A stretch of DNA of 64,000 nt, from NCBI RefSeq assembly GCF_003958645.1, contig NZ_RXLO01000006.1, positions 248,001-312,000 on the forward strand, read 5' to 3'. The notes beneath the pieces are model-generated. The model saw only the letters and a program-made list of their open reading frames with translations. It searched no databases and had not been told where the DNA came from. The position numbers were made by a program, and so were the translations under genes. This document shows, in pieces, positions 26,877 to 36,087 of this stretch (its first letter is position 1; every line of letters begins with the position of its first letter). The stretch is from Chitinophaga rhizosphaerae (GTDB taxonomy: Bacteria > Bacteroidota > Bacteroidia > Chitinophagales > Chitinophagaceae).

Positions 26877-27817
26877 GATGGTACGGCGGATTTAAATGTT
26901 TTGTTGGATAACTGGGCGAAAATGGCGTCGAGCGAGCTTTTCTCCAGCGCGATCTCCCGGAGGCGCCACTTCCGCAGCACGCTCGTTTCCACGATATGCT
27001 CCGCAATGTCTGCCGTCGGCTCAAACCGCAGCCTGACGGTCTTGTCAGACAGGAACTGTACTTCCTTAATGCCTGCAATAGACCGCAGTTCCCCGGCGGA
27101 GGGCGGGTTTTCCATCGTAGCCACCAGGCTGTCCGGCTCGATGTAGTTGTTGAACGTATCCATCGTGTCTTTGAACACGATCTTCCCGCCTTCGATCATG
27201 ATGATATCCTGGCAGGTGGCCTGGATTTCGGAGAGGATGTGGGAGGAGAAGATCACCGCCCTGTCTGCCGCGATTTCCCTGATGAGTTGCCTTACTTCCA
27301 GGATCTGGTTGGGATCTAGGCCGTTGGTAGGCTCGTCGAGCACCACCAGCAGCGGCCGGTGGATGATGGCCTGGGCGATGCCGACCCTTTGGCGGTAGCC
27401 GCCGGAGAGGTTGCCGATGAGCCGGTTGCTGAAGTGCGCCACACCGCAGCGTTCCTTCACCACATCCACCGCCGCCTTGATCTTCCGCTTGTCGATGAGG
27501 CGGAGATGGGCGCAATAGGTCAGGTATTCGTCTACGGTCTGCTCAAGATATAGCGGCGCGTTCTGCGGTAGGAACCCGATCCGCTTTTTAGCGTCTTCCG
27601 GATGTTCCCGCATGTCGATGCCATCGATGAGCACGCGGCCGCGGGTTTGACTGAGCACACCGCAGAGGATGTTCATGGTGGTGGATTTTCCGGCGCCGTT
27701 GGAGCCGAGCAGCCCCACGATGCCGTTCCGGTTGATGTCGAAGCTGATATCCTGCACCGCCCAGTCTTTGCTGTAGCGGTGGGATAGCCCTTCTATCTTA
27801 ACGATGTTGTCTTGCAT
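26873..27817 (-). CDS. ABC transporter ATP-binding protein, GldA-like
   Basis: 314 residues from the ATG at 27817 (MQDNIVKIEGLSHRYS); a longer GTG start is possible but adds no homologous sequence. Motifs: Walker A GSNGAGKST (about 37-45), Q-loop GFLPQNAPLY, signature LSGGYRQRVG, Walker B LLVVLDEPTNGLD, and switch His in SSHILSEIQ. The approximately 90-residue C-terminal extension (VQFLSDKTVRLRFEPTADIA) is typical of ABC-2-type ATPases such as GldA. It overlaps the fused permease by 4 bases and starts 79 bases after the SusD gene, across a GC-rich stem-loop, so it may be read from the SusCD transcript. Confidence 0.94.
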   Translation of the reverse strand: MQDNIVKIEGLSHRYSKDWAVQDISFDINRNGIVGLLGSNGAGKSTTMNILCGVLSQTRGRVLIDGIDMREHPEDAKKRIGFLPQNAPLYLEQTVDEYLTYCAHLRLIDKRKIKAAVDVVKERCGVAHFSNRLIGNLSGGYRQRVGIAQAIIHRPLLVVLDEPTNGLDPNQILEVRQLIREIAADRAVIFSSHILSEIQATCQDIIMIEGGKIVFKDTMDTFNNYIEPDSLVATMENPPSAGELRSIAGIKEVQFLSDKTVRLRFEPTADIAEHIVETSVLRKWRLREIALEKSSLDAIFAQLSNKTFKSAVPS

Positions 27818-27847
27818 GTTCGTTATTTTTCGCAAAGGGAGGATGAT

Positions 27848-27869
27848 GGCGCCGGCATTCACCGGCGCC
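27848..27869. other. GC-rich stem-loop between SusD and the ABC ATPase
   Basis: GGCGCCGG (27848-27855) pairs perfectly with CCGGCGCC (27862-27869) over a 6-base loop. No T-run follows on the minus strand, so it is more likely a processing or stability element, or an attenuator, than a full terminator. Confidence 0.45.
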
Positions 27870-27896
27870 GATCAAGGTATGTGGCTGGTTTGGAGA

Positions 27897-29327
27897 TTAC
27901 GGGTTGAGCGGCCAGTCCGGGTTGAACACGGTGGCGTTGGGCCACAGCTGGCGCAGGTATTCCTTGCTGTTGGGCAGCAGTTCGTAGACCATGCCTTCCG
28001 CGGTATGTTTGATGGTTTTGGCGAATCGGGGCTCTTTGTTCAGGCGTTTCAGATCGATCACGCGGATGCCCGTGAAGGCGAGCTCCCGGCGTCTTTCTTC
28101 CAGCACAAAGCGCAGCACGCGTTCCGCATCGCTCCCGAAATCGGCCGGGGTAAAGGCTTTGTACGCCGCCGGCGTAATGCGGTGCAGGCGCAGCTTGTTG
28201 ATGTCTGCCAGCGCATCGGCCTGCTTCCCTTCGCGCGCCAGGCATTCCGCGCGCACGAGGTACATTTCCGGAACCCCGAGGAAATTGTTGTAATAATCAC
28301 CACGGAGAAAAATCTTCACGCCATAGCGGTCCATGTAATTGAACGGCGGCGCCGGCGGCCAGCCGTCTGCATAGTACAGCGTCCAGCGCTTATCGTCGTT
28401 GGTGAACAGGGCCGTCAGATCAGGAGAAGCGCACACATATTGCCCGAGGCCCATCGGCCGCAGGAAGTGCCTGGCCACGATGGTTTCCGTGTTCAGTTGC
28501 GCATCGGGGATGTTCGTCCAGCCCACGGGAGCACCGGGCACGTTGGGGAAAGGCCCCGGCGCAATGATCTGATAGGTATTCATGTCCTTCAGTTCGCTTT
28601 GCAGGCCCAGCGCCAGGTCGGCGTTCTTCCTGGCGTTGGCATAATCGCCCATGAAAAGGTAGGTACGGGCCAGCGCGGCGTACCCTCCTGCTTTGGTGGC
28701 CCTGAACTTCGTAGGTCTGTTCTTCAGGGGAAGGTCGGCCACTGCGGTATTCAGATCGCTGAGGATCTGCTGGTACACTTCCTGCACGGAGTTCCGGCTG
28801 AATTTGGCACTGATGTCGGCGATCAGCGCGATGGGGATGCCGGGCGTAGTGGCCGCGGTAGCGCCGTCGTAATGCTGCGCATAGGTGTTCACCAGCAACA
28901 GGTGCTCCATGGCGCGGCCCAGGTACGCCTCGGCGCGGATACTGCGCCGGCTCGCATCGGTACCTTCCGTAGCGTCCATGATATTGTTGATGACACTGTT
29001 GCAATAAAAGATACGCTTGTACCCTTCGCTCCAGGTATAATCGTTATTTCCCTGGTCGTACGGCGAAGGGTTGAACTTGTAAATAAGCCGGGCAAAAACC
29101 TGCCGGGCCGAATACAGGTTGCCGGGTTCCCCTTCCGGCAGGAAAGCGTCGTCAGACAGGAGGTCCCAGTACATGTCCCCGTAATTCACCATGGTACCGG
29201 AATTGAGCATATTCTCGTAATCGGTGACCGTGGTGGGGATGAATTTATCTTTCGGCTTGATGTCCAGGAATTTGTCGCACCCAGACAGTGCCATTATGCT
29301 GATGATATACAGATGTAATTTCTTCAT
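27897..29327 (-). CDS. SusD/RagB-family outer-membrane nutrient-binding lipoprotein
   Basis: 476 residues from the ATG at 29327, giving a compact lipoprotein signal (MKKLHLYIISIMALSGCDKF; lipidated Cys17). SusD signs: FLDIKPKDKFIPTTVTDYEN just after the Cys, the SIRAEAYLGRAMEHLLLVNT helix, and the C-terminal FVLEERRRELAFTGIRVIDL segment found in SusD-like proteins. It begins 11 bases after the SusC gene. Together they should bind and import a ligand under the control of the neighbouring ECF sigma/FecR pair. It is shorter than the first SusD in this window, and the two are clearly not recent duplicates. Confidence 0.96.
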   Translation of the reverse strand: MKKLHLYIISIMALSGCDKFLDIKPKDKFIPTTVTDYENMLNSGTMVNYGDMYWDLLSDDAFLPEGEPGNLYSARQVFARLIYKFNPSPYDQGNNDYTWSEGYKRIFYCNSVINNIMDATEGTDASRRSIRAEAYLGRAMEHLLLVNTYAQHYDGATAATTPGIPIALIADISAKFSRNSVQEVYQQILSDLNTAVADLPLKNRPTKFRATKAGGYAALARTYLFMGDYANARKNADLALGLQSELKDMNTYQIIAPGPFPNVPGAPVGWTNIPDAQLNTETIVARHFLRPMGLGQYVCASPDLTALFTNDDKRWTLYYADGWPPAPPFNYMDRYGVKIFLRGDYYNNFLGVPEMYLVRAECLAREGKQADALADINKLRLHRITPAAYKAFTPADFGSDAERVLRFVLEERRRELAFTGIRVIDLKRLNKEPRFAKTIKHTAEGMVYELLPNSKEYLRQLWPNATVFNPDWPLNP

Positions 29328-29338
29328 GGTCCCAGGTT

Positions 29339-32300
29339 TTAGAAAGTGATGTCGATTCCGGCCATATAAACGCGTGAAACCCAAAGCGTCCTGTTGGCAT
29401 ATTGGCTCGCCAACTGGTATGCCTCCGGGTCTATCCCCTGATCGTTACGGAACAAGGAGAAGGGGTTCTGCACCTGCAGGGTAAATTTGGCGGAGGAGAG
29501 TTTGGTGACGGATTGCAGCATTTTCGCGAAATCGTACGACAATGAGATGTCTCTCACTTTGAGATAGTCTCCCTTCAGCACATTCCGGTCTGCCGCAAAC
29601 CAGATCAGCGTGTAATATTCGCGGCCATCTGCGTTCAGATCGGGAGCGGGCATGGTATTGGGGTTCCGCTCGTCGCCGGGCTTGCGCCAGAAATTCATCA
29701 GCCTTTTGTCTTCGTTCCGGCTGCCGAAATTGTTCTGGATGGGGCTCGCTACGTCGCGAAGCACATGCCCCCCGTTGGCGATCATCATCACGCGGAGGGT
29801 AAGTTGTTTGTAATTGAAGGTATTGGTAAAACCGGAGGTCCATTTGGGCCGGAGCGTACCACTGTACACCAGGCCGTTGACGTCTTGCATGTTCGCCACC
29901 ACGGTGCCCGACTGGTCGTAGTTCTTCACCACTTTCCCGTCTGCATCGTATACCATCACGGTACCGTTGGTGGGGTCGAGGCCGGCATAGCGGAAGCTGA
30001 ACACCGCATCCATGGGGTAACCGATGCGGTTAACGCCCCAGCCCTGCGTAAGCGTCCGGTAGTCGGGGTTGCGCAGGTTGATATCCGTCATCCGGCTTTT
30101 GTTGAAAGTCAGGTTCAGCATCGTGTTCCAGTTGAAATCCCGGCTTTCGAAATTGCGGGTGTTGAGCGCGATTTCCAGCCCTTTGTTGTTCATGCTGCCG
30201 TAGTTGATGAGGGCGAAAGGGAACGCGTTCGTGGGGTCCGTCAGTTTTTCGCCCAGCAGGTCGGTCGTTTTGCGGATGTAATAATCCACCGAACCGTAGA
30301 TCCGGTTGTTCAACACGGCAAAATCGATCCCGATATTGGTGCTCGCCGTTTTTTCCCAACGGAGGTTGCCGTTCGGCGGATAAAGGATGTCTGTGGCGTT
30401 GGCGCGGGCATCGTTGAAGAAGCTCGACGAAGCCTGCAGGTACGGCCCGGCCGTCTGCGCCACGTTACCGCCCAGGCCGTAAGTGGTGCGGAGGGCCAGG
30501 TTGTTCAACCAGTTGATGTTTTTCATGAAGTCCTCTTCCGTCAAACGCCAGCTGGCGCCCAGGTGCCATACCGGCAAACGGCGGTCGCGGGTGGCCACGC
30601 CGAAAAGGTTGGAATCATCGACACGTGCACTGCCCGTCAGGTTATACTTGCCGTCGAACGTATACCCGAAGTTACCGTAAAACGATACGTAGCGGTTTTC
30701 TCCGTAGCGATAGTAAGTATCGTCGTTGAAGCCCCAGAAGAAGGTGCCATCGAGCGACTGCGTATTTTTAAGGCTGCCGAGCTGCACCTCGTTGATGGGC
30801 TGGAACTGGAGGTTATTATCATTATACCCCATTTTAGACAGCTTCGTGGCGCTGTTCGAGATGGCGCGCCATTCCGTACCGGCGATAGCGGTCAAACGGT
30901 GACGGGGCGCCACTTCCCGGTCGAAGTTCAGCTGGCCGCGGGCGGTATAGGATTTGGCCGAGGCCCTGGTTTCGAAAATCTGCCCGCCGTCGGGAATATT
31001 TTTGATGAGGTCCCCGTTGTTGTCTATCTGCGCCGCATCGTTGATCATGCGCCTGGTGTAATAAGACGTGGGGGTGTAGTAGGATTTGCCGTAGCTGGAG
31101 CCTCTTTCCGTCTGGTATTTCAGATCGAGCGTCAGCCCACGGATGATTCTTGCCGTAAAACCGCCCTGGATCCGCACGTGGTTCGACCAGCTCGATATCC
31201 TGGCCCTATCCATTTCTTCCAGCGGATAATACGTTTCATCATATAAACCAACTTCCACCAGGCGTTTGTTTTCGAACGGCGATTTCAGTTTGGTGAAGGG
31301 CGCCGGACTGCCGTCTGGGTACCGCATGATCTCATACGGCAGGTTGGTATAGTATTGCGTAGGGCCTTCGCGGGTGAATTTTCCATTACTGATATTGGTC
31401 ATCATACCGATTTCCGCATCCAGCCATTTGAAGACTTTCACGCGATCGTTCAATCCCACGTTCACGGCTTCGTCGCGATCGCGCAATCCATAGCCGGAAC
31501 TGCCGGTGTAATTCATGAAAATATTGTATTGATGGGCGTCGGTACCACCGTTGACGGAAAAGCTCTCGCGGTGTTTGAATTGGTTGCGCATGTAGAGGTC
31601 TTCCACCTGGCTTTGACCGTCGTAACTGCGGAGCTTATCGAGGATATCGTCGAGCTGGGATTTCGTGATATTGCCCTGTTCGTGATCGTAGAGCGCCTCT
31701 TTCACTTTGCTTTTGCCGGAGCGCTGGAGCCTGTCGTTGAAGGAAGGATGCCATTTGTGGAAGAGTTCTACTTCCATGTCTACCATTTCCTTCGAATTCA
31801 TAAAGTTCAGGTAACCCGCGTCGGATTTGGGCGTGAGGAAGGCGGTGCTGCTGAAATTGACCGTCAGTTTCCGGGCGCTGCCGTGGCGGGTGGTGATGGA
31901 GATGACGCCGTTGGCGGCGCGGGTGCCGTAGATGGAGGTGGCGGCGGCATCCTTCAAGACGGTGACGTTCACGATATCGTTGGGGTTGAGGTAGTTGAGG
32001 TCTCCTTCATAGGGGAAACCATCCACAACGAACAGCGGGCTTTGGGTACCGTACAGCGTAGAAATCCCCCGCAGGTTCACCGCTCCGTTCTGCAGGAAAA
32101 GTCCCGGCACCGCGCCTTCCAGCCGGCTGATGAGGCTCGTTTGCATACGGGCGCCCAGCGTTTCTTCGGTGATCACGCTGAATGCACCGGTGGCGCGCTC
32201 TTTGGGGATCGACTGGTAACCGGTATTGGCGGTAACGTTCAGTTCGGTGAGGTTGGACGAAATCATGGAAAGGACCAAATTGCCCATGGTGCCGCTTTCC

Positions 32301-32899
32301 AGCATACGTGCCGAAATGGTCACGTCCCTGGTTTTGAAACCGATGAAGCTGATGCGCACCACGCTCCCTTCATTCACCGGAATGGTGAATTTGCCGTCTG
32401 CATCCGTGATGGCGGAGCGGCCGCCGCCGGTTGCCACGATCGTGGCGCCGATGAGCGGAACACCGGTGCTGTCGATGATGCGCCCGGTGATGGGGGTTTC
32501 CTTTACGGCCTGCTCCTCTTCTGCGGGAACGGGATCGAACTTCCCGTACAGGAAAATCGTGTTGTCGGCGATCCTGTATTGGAACGGCTGGTCTTTGACG
32601 ATGAGGTCCAGGAAACTCAGCAAAGGCATGTTCTGCACGGATGCGGAAATGGTGCCTGCCTGGCGCAGCAGGTCGGACTTACCCCAAACCACGTACCCGG
32701 TTTGCCGCTTGATGGCCGCAAAAACCTTTTTCATCGGTACTTCCCTTCCGGAGAAAGTAACAGACTGGGAATACGTGCTGGCTGATACATGTAAACAAAT
32801 GGCGAGAAGGAGAACACTGGTAATTTTCATGATCCGGAGGATTTTGGCTGGGAACCGGCATGGCAATTCCCAACGGCTCCAGTAAGCAGTTTTTTGCAT
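29339..32899 (-). CDS. SusC/RagA-family TonB-dependent transporter with N-terminal STN signalling domain
   Basis: 1186 residues from the ATG at 32899 (MQKTAYWSRW). An unusually long N-region precedes the hydrophobic signal segment (MKITSVLLLAICLHVSASTY). Residues about 45-125 form an STN (secretin/TonB N-terminal) domain (KKVFAAIKRQTGYVVWGKSD), the part that contacts FecR. Then come the carboxypeptidase-regulatory-like domain (ITGRIIDSTGVPLIGATI), the plug with NLRGISTLYGTQSPLFVVDG and VLKDAAATSIYGTRAANGVI, and the barrel ending in VYMAGIDITF. The presence of STN plus the adjacent sigma and anti-sigma genes indicates ligand-dependent transenvelope autoregulation. It starts 180 bases after the FecR gene. 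Confidence 0.96.
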   Translation of the reverse strand: MQKTAYWSRWELPCRFPAKILRIMKITSVLLLAICLHVSASTYSQSVTFSGREVPMKKVFAAIKRQTGYVVWGKSDLLRQAGTISASVQNMPLLSFLDLIVKDQPFQYRIADNTIFLYGKFDPVPAEEEQAVKETPITGRIIDSTGVPLIGATIVATGGGRSAITDADGKFTIPVNEGSVVRISFIGFKTRDVTISARMLESGTMGNLVLSMISSNLTELNVTANTGYQSIPKERATGAFSVITEETLGARMQTSLISRLEGAVPGLFLQNGAVNLRGISTLYGTQSPLFVVDGFPYEGDLNYLNPNDIVNVTVLKDAAATSIYGTRAANGVISITTRHGSARKLTVNFSSTAFLTPKSDAGYLNFMNSKEMVDMEVELFHKWHPSFNDRLQRSGKSKVKEALYDHEQGNITKSQLDDILDKLRSYDGQSQVEDLYMRNQFKHRESFSVNGGTDAHQYNIFMNYTGSSGYGLRDRDEAVNVGLNDRVKVFKWLDAEIGMMTNISNGKFTREGPTQYYTNLPYEIMRYPDGSPAPFTKLKSPFENKRLVEVGLYDETYYPLEEMDRARISSWSNHVRIQGGFTARIIRGLTLDLKYQTERGSSYGKSYYTPTSYYTRRMINDAAQIDNNGDLIKNIPDGGQIFETRASAKSYTARGQLNFDREVAPRHRLTAIAGTEWRAISNSATKLSKMGYNDNNLQFQPINEVQLGSLKNTQSLDGTFFWGFNDDTYYRYGENRYVSFYGNFGYTFDGKYNLTGSARVDDSNLFGVATRDRRLPVWHLGASWRLTEEDFMKNINWLNNLALRTTYGLGGNVAQTAGPYLQASSSFFNDARANATDILYPPNGNLRWEKTASTNIGIDFAVLNNRIYGSVDYYIRKTTDLLGEKLTDPTNAFPFALINYGSMNNKGLEIALNTRNFESRDFNWNTMLNLTFNKSRMTDINLRNPDYRTLTQGWGVNRIGYPMDAVFSFRYAGLDPTNGTVMVYDADGKVVKNYDQSGTVVANMQDVNGLVYSGTLRPKWTSGFTNTFNYKQLTLRVMMIANGGHVLRDVASPIQNNFGSRNEDKRLMNFWRKPGDERNPNTMPAPDLNADGREYYTLIWFAADRNVLKGDYLKVRDISLSYDFAKMLQSVTKLSSAKFTLQVQNPFSLFRNDQGIDPEAYQLASQYANRTLWVSRVYMAGIDITF

Positions 32900-33079
32900 A
32901 GATTTGCAACGTTTGGTTGTTAGAAATGGAGGTCTCGTAACCCGTTTTTTATCACCCGGCAAACTTTTACGGGAGTGTTCGCAGCACTTCCGTTTTTTAT
33001 TTCCGGCTGACCGATCTTAGTTGATATTTACTAGTCCATGTATGATTTTTCTGATTTATGATATAGGGATAAATAGTTA

Positions 33080-34270
33080 CTAAGGCATCACGACCAGCCG
33101 CCGTCCTTCCTCCAGCCTGAAATGCACATCCGACCGCTCCAGGCCGCTCAACACGTCAGACAGCTTCAGTTTCCGGCTCATTTCCCCGAAAAACACCACA
33201 TCGGGCACATTTCCTTCATACACTACTTCCAGGTCGTACCATCGTTCCAGCTGGCGCATCATGTCGCGCAGCCCGGCCCCGTCGAAGTTAAACAGCCCGT
33301 TTTTCCAGGCGACGGCTTTATCCAGGTTTGCGCCGGGGATCACCTCCATTCCGTTCCCGCCGGCCTGCAATTGCTCTCCAGGCCTCAGCACCATAGCGCC
33401 CGCGGCATTCCCTGCCTGCGCGATCCTCACGGCGCCCGTCACCAATGTTGTATAGCTGTTCCGTTCGTTGGCATAGGCGTTCACGTTAAAGGAAGTGCCC
33501 AGCACTTCGAGGTCCAACTTCCCCGGCACCTTCACCCGGAAAGGCTTCGCGGCATCTTTCGCCACTTCGAAATATCCTTCCCCTGAAAGTTCCACGGCAC
33601 GCTCGCCCCCGTTGAACGCCACCGGGAACCGCAACGAACTGGCCGCGTTCAGCCACACTTTCGACCCGTCCGGCAAGGTCACCGTAAACTGCCGCCCCTT
33701 GGAAGTGGCGATGGTATTATATTTCAGCTCCCCTGCCCCGGGGTCTTCCGGTGTATACTGCAATCCGTCGCTGCCCAACACCACGGCCGTCCCGCTCTGG
33801 CGGGAAATGAGGCCGTTGCCGGCGCTGTCCAGCTCCAGCTGCGAGCCGTCGGAAAGCGTGAGGATGGCGCCGTTTTTGCCAGGCGCCACGTCTGGCGGGG
33901 CGTTCACCGACACCATCGGTTGGGGTACGGGCTGATGGCGGTTGAAATACCAAACCCCTGCGGCCACGAACAATACCGCCGCCGCGGCCGACCACCACCG
34001 GTGCAGGAAATGCACGCGCAGTTTCGGCGGGGCGGCTTCATCGGCCGGGCGTTTGTCTGCCGCCAGGATCCGGTCGGCCACCTGCATCCAGTGCTGGCGG
34101 TCGAAAGGCGGGGCCGTTTCGGGCCGGGCAGCTTCCAGCCAGCTTTCGGCTTCGCCGATAGCGGAATCGCCGTGGTCGACGAGGGCTTGCAGTTCCCCGA
34201 GCTCGGCATCCGAAGCGGCGCCACTGGCCATGCGTTCCAGCAAATATTGTAAGCGGTTGTGCTTTTCCAT
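33080..34270 (-). CDS. FecR-family anti-sigma factor
   Basis: 396 residues. A cytoplasmic N-terminal helical region (to about 90) leads to a single TM helix (SAAAAVLFVAAGVWYFN). The periplasmic FecR domain has the family signatures SKGRQFTVTLPDGSKVWLNA, SSLRFPV, ELSGEGYFEVAKD and VLGTSFNVNAY. The C-terminal DUF4974-type region (LFNFDGAGLRDMMRQLERWY, VFFGEMSRKLKLSDVLSGLE) is an STN-like fold that can pair with the SusC STN domain. In such systems the protein holds the ECF sigma factor until SusC binds its ligand. It lies between the sigma gene (113 bases) and the STN-SusC gene (180 bases), all leftward. Confidence 0.96.
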   Translation of the reverse strand: MEKHNRLQYLLERMASGAASDAELGELQALVDHGDSAIGEAESWLEAARPETAPPFDRQHWMQVADRILAADKRPADEAAPPKLRVHFLHRWWSAAAAVLFVAAGVWYFNRHQPVPQPMVSVNAPPDVAPGKNGAILTLSDGSQLELDSAGNGLISRQSGTAVVLGSDGLQYTPEDPGAGELKYNTIATSKGRQFTVTLPDGSKVWLNAASSLRFPVAFNGGERAVELSGEGYFEVAKDAAKPFRVKVPGKLDLEVLGTSFNVNAYANERNSYTTLVTGAVRIAQAGNAAGAMVLRPGEQLQAGGNGMEVIPGANLDKAVAWKNGLFNFDGAGLRDMMRQLERWYDLEVVYEGNVPDVVFFGEMSRKLKLSDVLSGLERSDVHFRLEEGRRLVVMP

Positions 34271-34383
34271 GCATTTCGGGATCAGGTAAACGATGATGTT
34301 TTAGTTCCCCTTATCTATACCAGACAATCGGGCAGACAGGTAGTACCGAAAAAAATCAAAGTTTTTTTCGTCCGGGGATACAA

Positions 34384-35049
34384 TCAGAGGAGAATATCGA
34401 TCAAAACGAGGACAGACAATGGATACCCGGCATTTTGAAGGGAAACGCGGATATTTTTGAGCGCCATCACCATGAGGTTTTTCACGGTGCTGGATGCGAG
34501 GCCCATGCGATCGGCGATTTCGGCAATCGTGAGCGCCTCTTCCCGGCTGAGGCGGTAAATGCGGCGTTGTTTCTCCGGCAGGCGGTCAACAGCGTCGCCC
34601 ACCAGGGAAAGCAACTGCCTGAATTCCACCATTTCCGCCACGGGTAACGATTTGCCGGAGGCGTCCTTTTCGTGGGCGATGTGGTCCATGACTTTATCGC
34701 GGAGGGCTTGCCGGCGCACGTGGTTCACGGCCAGGAAAAAGCAGATCTTCCGCACCCAGGCGCCCGGCTGCTCCAGCCCGGTAAGCTGGTCCCGCGCGAC
34801 CCATACTTTGAGGAAGGTTTCCTGCACGAGGTCGTCCGCCACCGCCGCCGACCCCGTGATGCGCAAAGCCATGGCCTGCAGCCGGGGTACGTACAGCCCG
34901 AACAGTTCGCGGAACGCGGCTTCGTCGCCGGAGGCGATCCGGCTGAAAAGCGCAGGAGCGTCAGTAAGTTGACCGTCGTCGTTCAAGGAAACGCAATTGG
35001 TGATGAAATAAAGTGCCGCAAACCTCGCCAAAATCCCCCGGAAATGCAA
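34384..35049 (-). CDS. ECF-type RNA polymerase sigma-70 factor
   Basis: 221 residues. Region 2 is seen as ALFSRIASGDEAAFRELFGL with ADDLVQETFLKVWVARDQL, and region 4 as RLPEKQRRIYRLSREEALTI with IAEIADRMGLASSTVKNLMV, the Bacteroidota FecI-like layout. The first 25 residues (from MHFRGILARF) lie ahead of the usual sigma start. A TTG near residue 22 (before NDDGQ) may be the real start, but the ATG at 35049 is the only ATG upstream of region 2. It starts the sigma, FecR, SusC, SusD series and should direct their transcription when FecR is relieved. The Lrp-type regulator gene ends 15 bases upstream in the same direction. Confidence 0.93.
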   Translation of the reverse strand: MHFRGILARFAALYFITNCVSLNDDGQLTDAPALFSRIASGDEAAFRELFGLYVPRLQAMALRITGSAAVADDLVQETFLKVWVARDQLTGLEQPGAWVRKICFFLAVNHVRRQALRDKVMDHIAHEKDASGKSLPVAEMVEFRQLLSLVGDAVDRLPEKQRRIYRLSREEALTIAEIADRMGLASSTVKNLMVMALKNIRVSLQNAGYPLSVLVLIDILL

Positions 35050-35064
35050 TGGTTGTACCGGCGA

Positions 35065-35523
35065 TTACAGCGGGTAGGCCGTATCGCTTTTGGTTTCGGA
35101 CAGCACGAAAAAGCTCTGCACCGTCGTGATATTGGGCAGGGTGGCGAGTTTGCGGTAGAAAACGTGGTAAGCGTCCATGTCTTCGGTGGCGATGCGCAGG
35201 ATGAAATCGAAAGTGCCCGTCATCTGGAAGCATTCCATCACTTCCGGGAATTTTACCACTTCGTTCTCGAAAGAGCTGAGGGTGTGGGCGGAATGGTCTT
35301 TCAATAATACATGGCTGAAGGCGATGAGGCCGCGGTTGACCTTTTTGCGGTCGAGGATGGCCACGATCCTGCGGATGAAGCCCTGCTGCTTGAGGCGCCT
35401 GATCCGTTCGTGGACGGCGGCTACCGACTTGTGCAGCTTGCCGGAAATCTCCCTGTTCGTCAGCTCTGCGTTGCGCTGGAGGAGGCGCAAAATCTCCAGA
35501 TCCGTCTGATCTATGTCTTGCAT
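35065..35523 (-). CDS. Lrp/AsnC-family transcriptional regulator
   Basis: 152 residues from the ATG at 35523 (MQDIDQTDLEILRLLQRN). The N-terminal helix-turn-helix is canonical (LTNREISGKLHKSVAAVHER, IRRLKQQGFI), followed by the RAM/AsnC ligand domain (NRGLIAFSHVLLKD, VMECFQMTGTFDFILRIATE). Length and layout match Lrp-type amino-acid-responsive regulators. It reads leftward toward the sigma gene, only 15 bases away, but a functional link with the sigma/FecR set is doubtful. No amino-acid metabolism gene is adjacent, so its target is unknown and possibly global. Confidence 0.94.
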   Translation of the reverse strand: MQDIDQTDLEILRLLQRNAELTNREISGKLHKSVAAVHERIRRLKQQGFIRRIVAILDRKKVNRGLIAFSHVLLKDHSAHTLSSFENEVVKFPEVMECFQMTGTFDFILRIATEDMDAYHVFYRKLATLPNITTVQSFFVLSETKSDTAYPL

Positions 35524-36087
35524 GGCAAAAAGTTGAAAATATGGAACCGGAAGAAGTTCGGCTTTCCGGCCACCGCCGGCCCGGCCCATCCGGCAAAAAT
35601 GCCAAAACCAGGCTTTTCACCGGAAAATTTACGGTTTATTCGGCCATCATGCAAAAATTAGAAAAGATTTTTCAATTTAGTATGGAAATAATACGCCGGC
35701 AGACAGGGCAGCAGATCAACCGAAAAACAACCGTAATTCAAAAACCAACCATTTATTTTCTTTTGGGGATTCACCGGCTCAGGGGATCCTTTATCCCGAA
35801 TTCGCAAGGACAATAACGCCATCATGCACCAAAACGATCCGGTTGCACGAGCGCCCTTCCGGCATGTTAAAAAACTGTAGGGTAATTACGCACGAATCCC
35901 GCTCATGTAGCGGGATTTATGCGTTTTAACAGGGTTGCGCAGCTATGCGTAACACCGTACCGCGCATATGGCGGCGGGCACATTTGTTGAACGGTGCGCC
36001 AATGCTATCAGGAGTTTTTCCGTGTTGACGGGCTTGTTTAGTTAAATGACTTTTCCCACCAATTGAAATAATTCGTTTCTTAGCGTC
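35524..36087. other. 564-base stretch without a recognisable gene
   Basis: This gap upstream of the Lrp gene has lower GC than its surroundings near 35640-35780. It contains a strong stem-loop: AATCCCGCT (35895-35903) pairs with AGCGGGATT (35909-35917), with outer ACGCA/TGCGT pairing (35888-35892, 35920-35924) and then a TTTT run, the form of a rightward terminator with no intact gene before it. Reading frames in the region are short and match no family I know. Together with the decayed LacI gene that follows, it looks like the residue of a lost locus. Confidence 0.5.

Noticed and set aside
24963-27146. Long plus-strand frame opposite the GldFG-like and ATPase genes
   Set aside because: Low-complexity, His/Arg-rich translation with no domain; the minus strand carries two well-defined ABC proteins. 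The same applies to plus-strand frames at 5-1978 and 4220-6058 and to the one opposite the efflux pump.
35065-35523. Lrp-type regulator as part of the sigma/FecR system
   Set aside because: The 15-base spacing is suggestive, but Lrp proteins are not a known part of these systems and no amino-acid genes are nearby; kept as a separate regulator.
35541-35816. 91-codon plus-strand frame in the gene-poor stretch
   Set aside because: It overlaps the Lrp upstream region, has no family resemblance or plausible start context, and is read through unrelated intergenic sequence.
35926-36060. Possible remnant of a mobile element on the minus strand beside the LacI pseudogene
   Set aside because: A short Arg-rich frame ending near 35926 looked transposase-like, but I could not match it to any family and found no terminal inverted repeats or target duplication.
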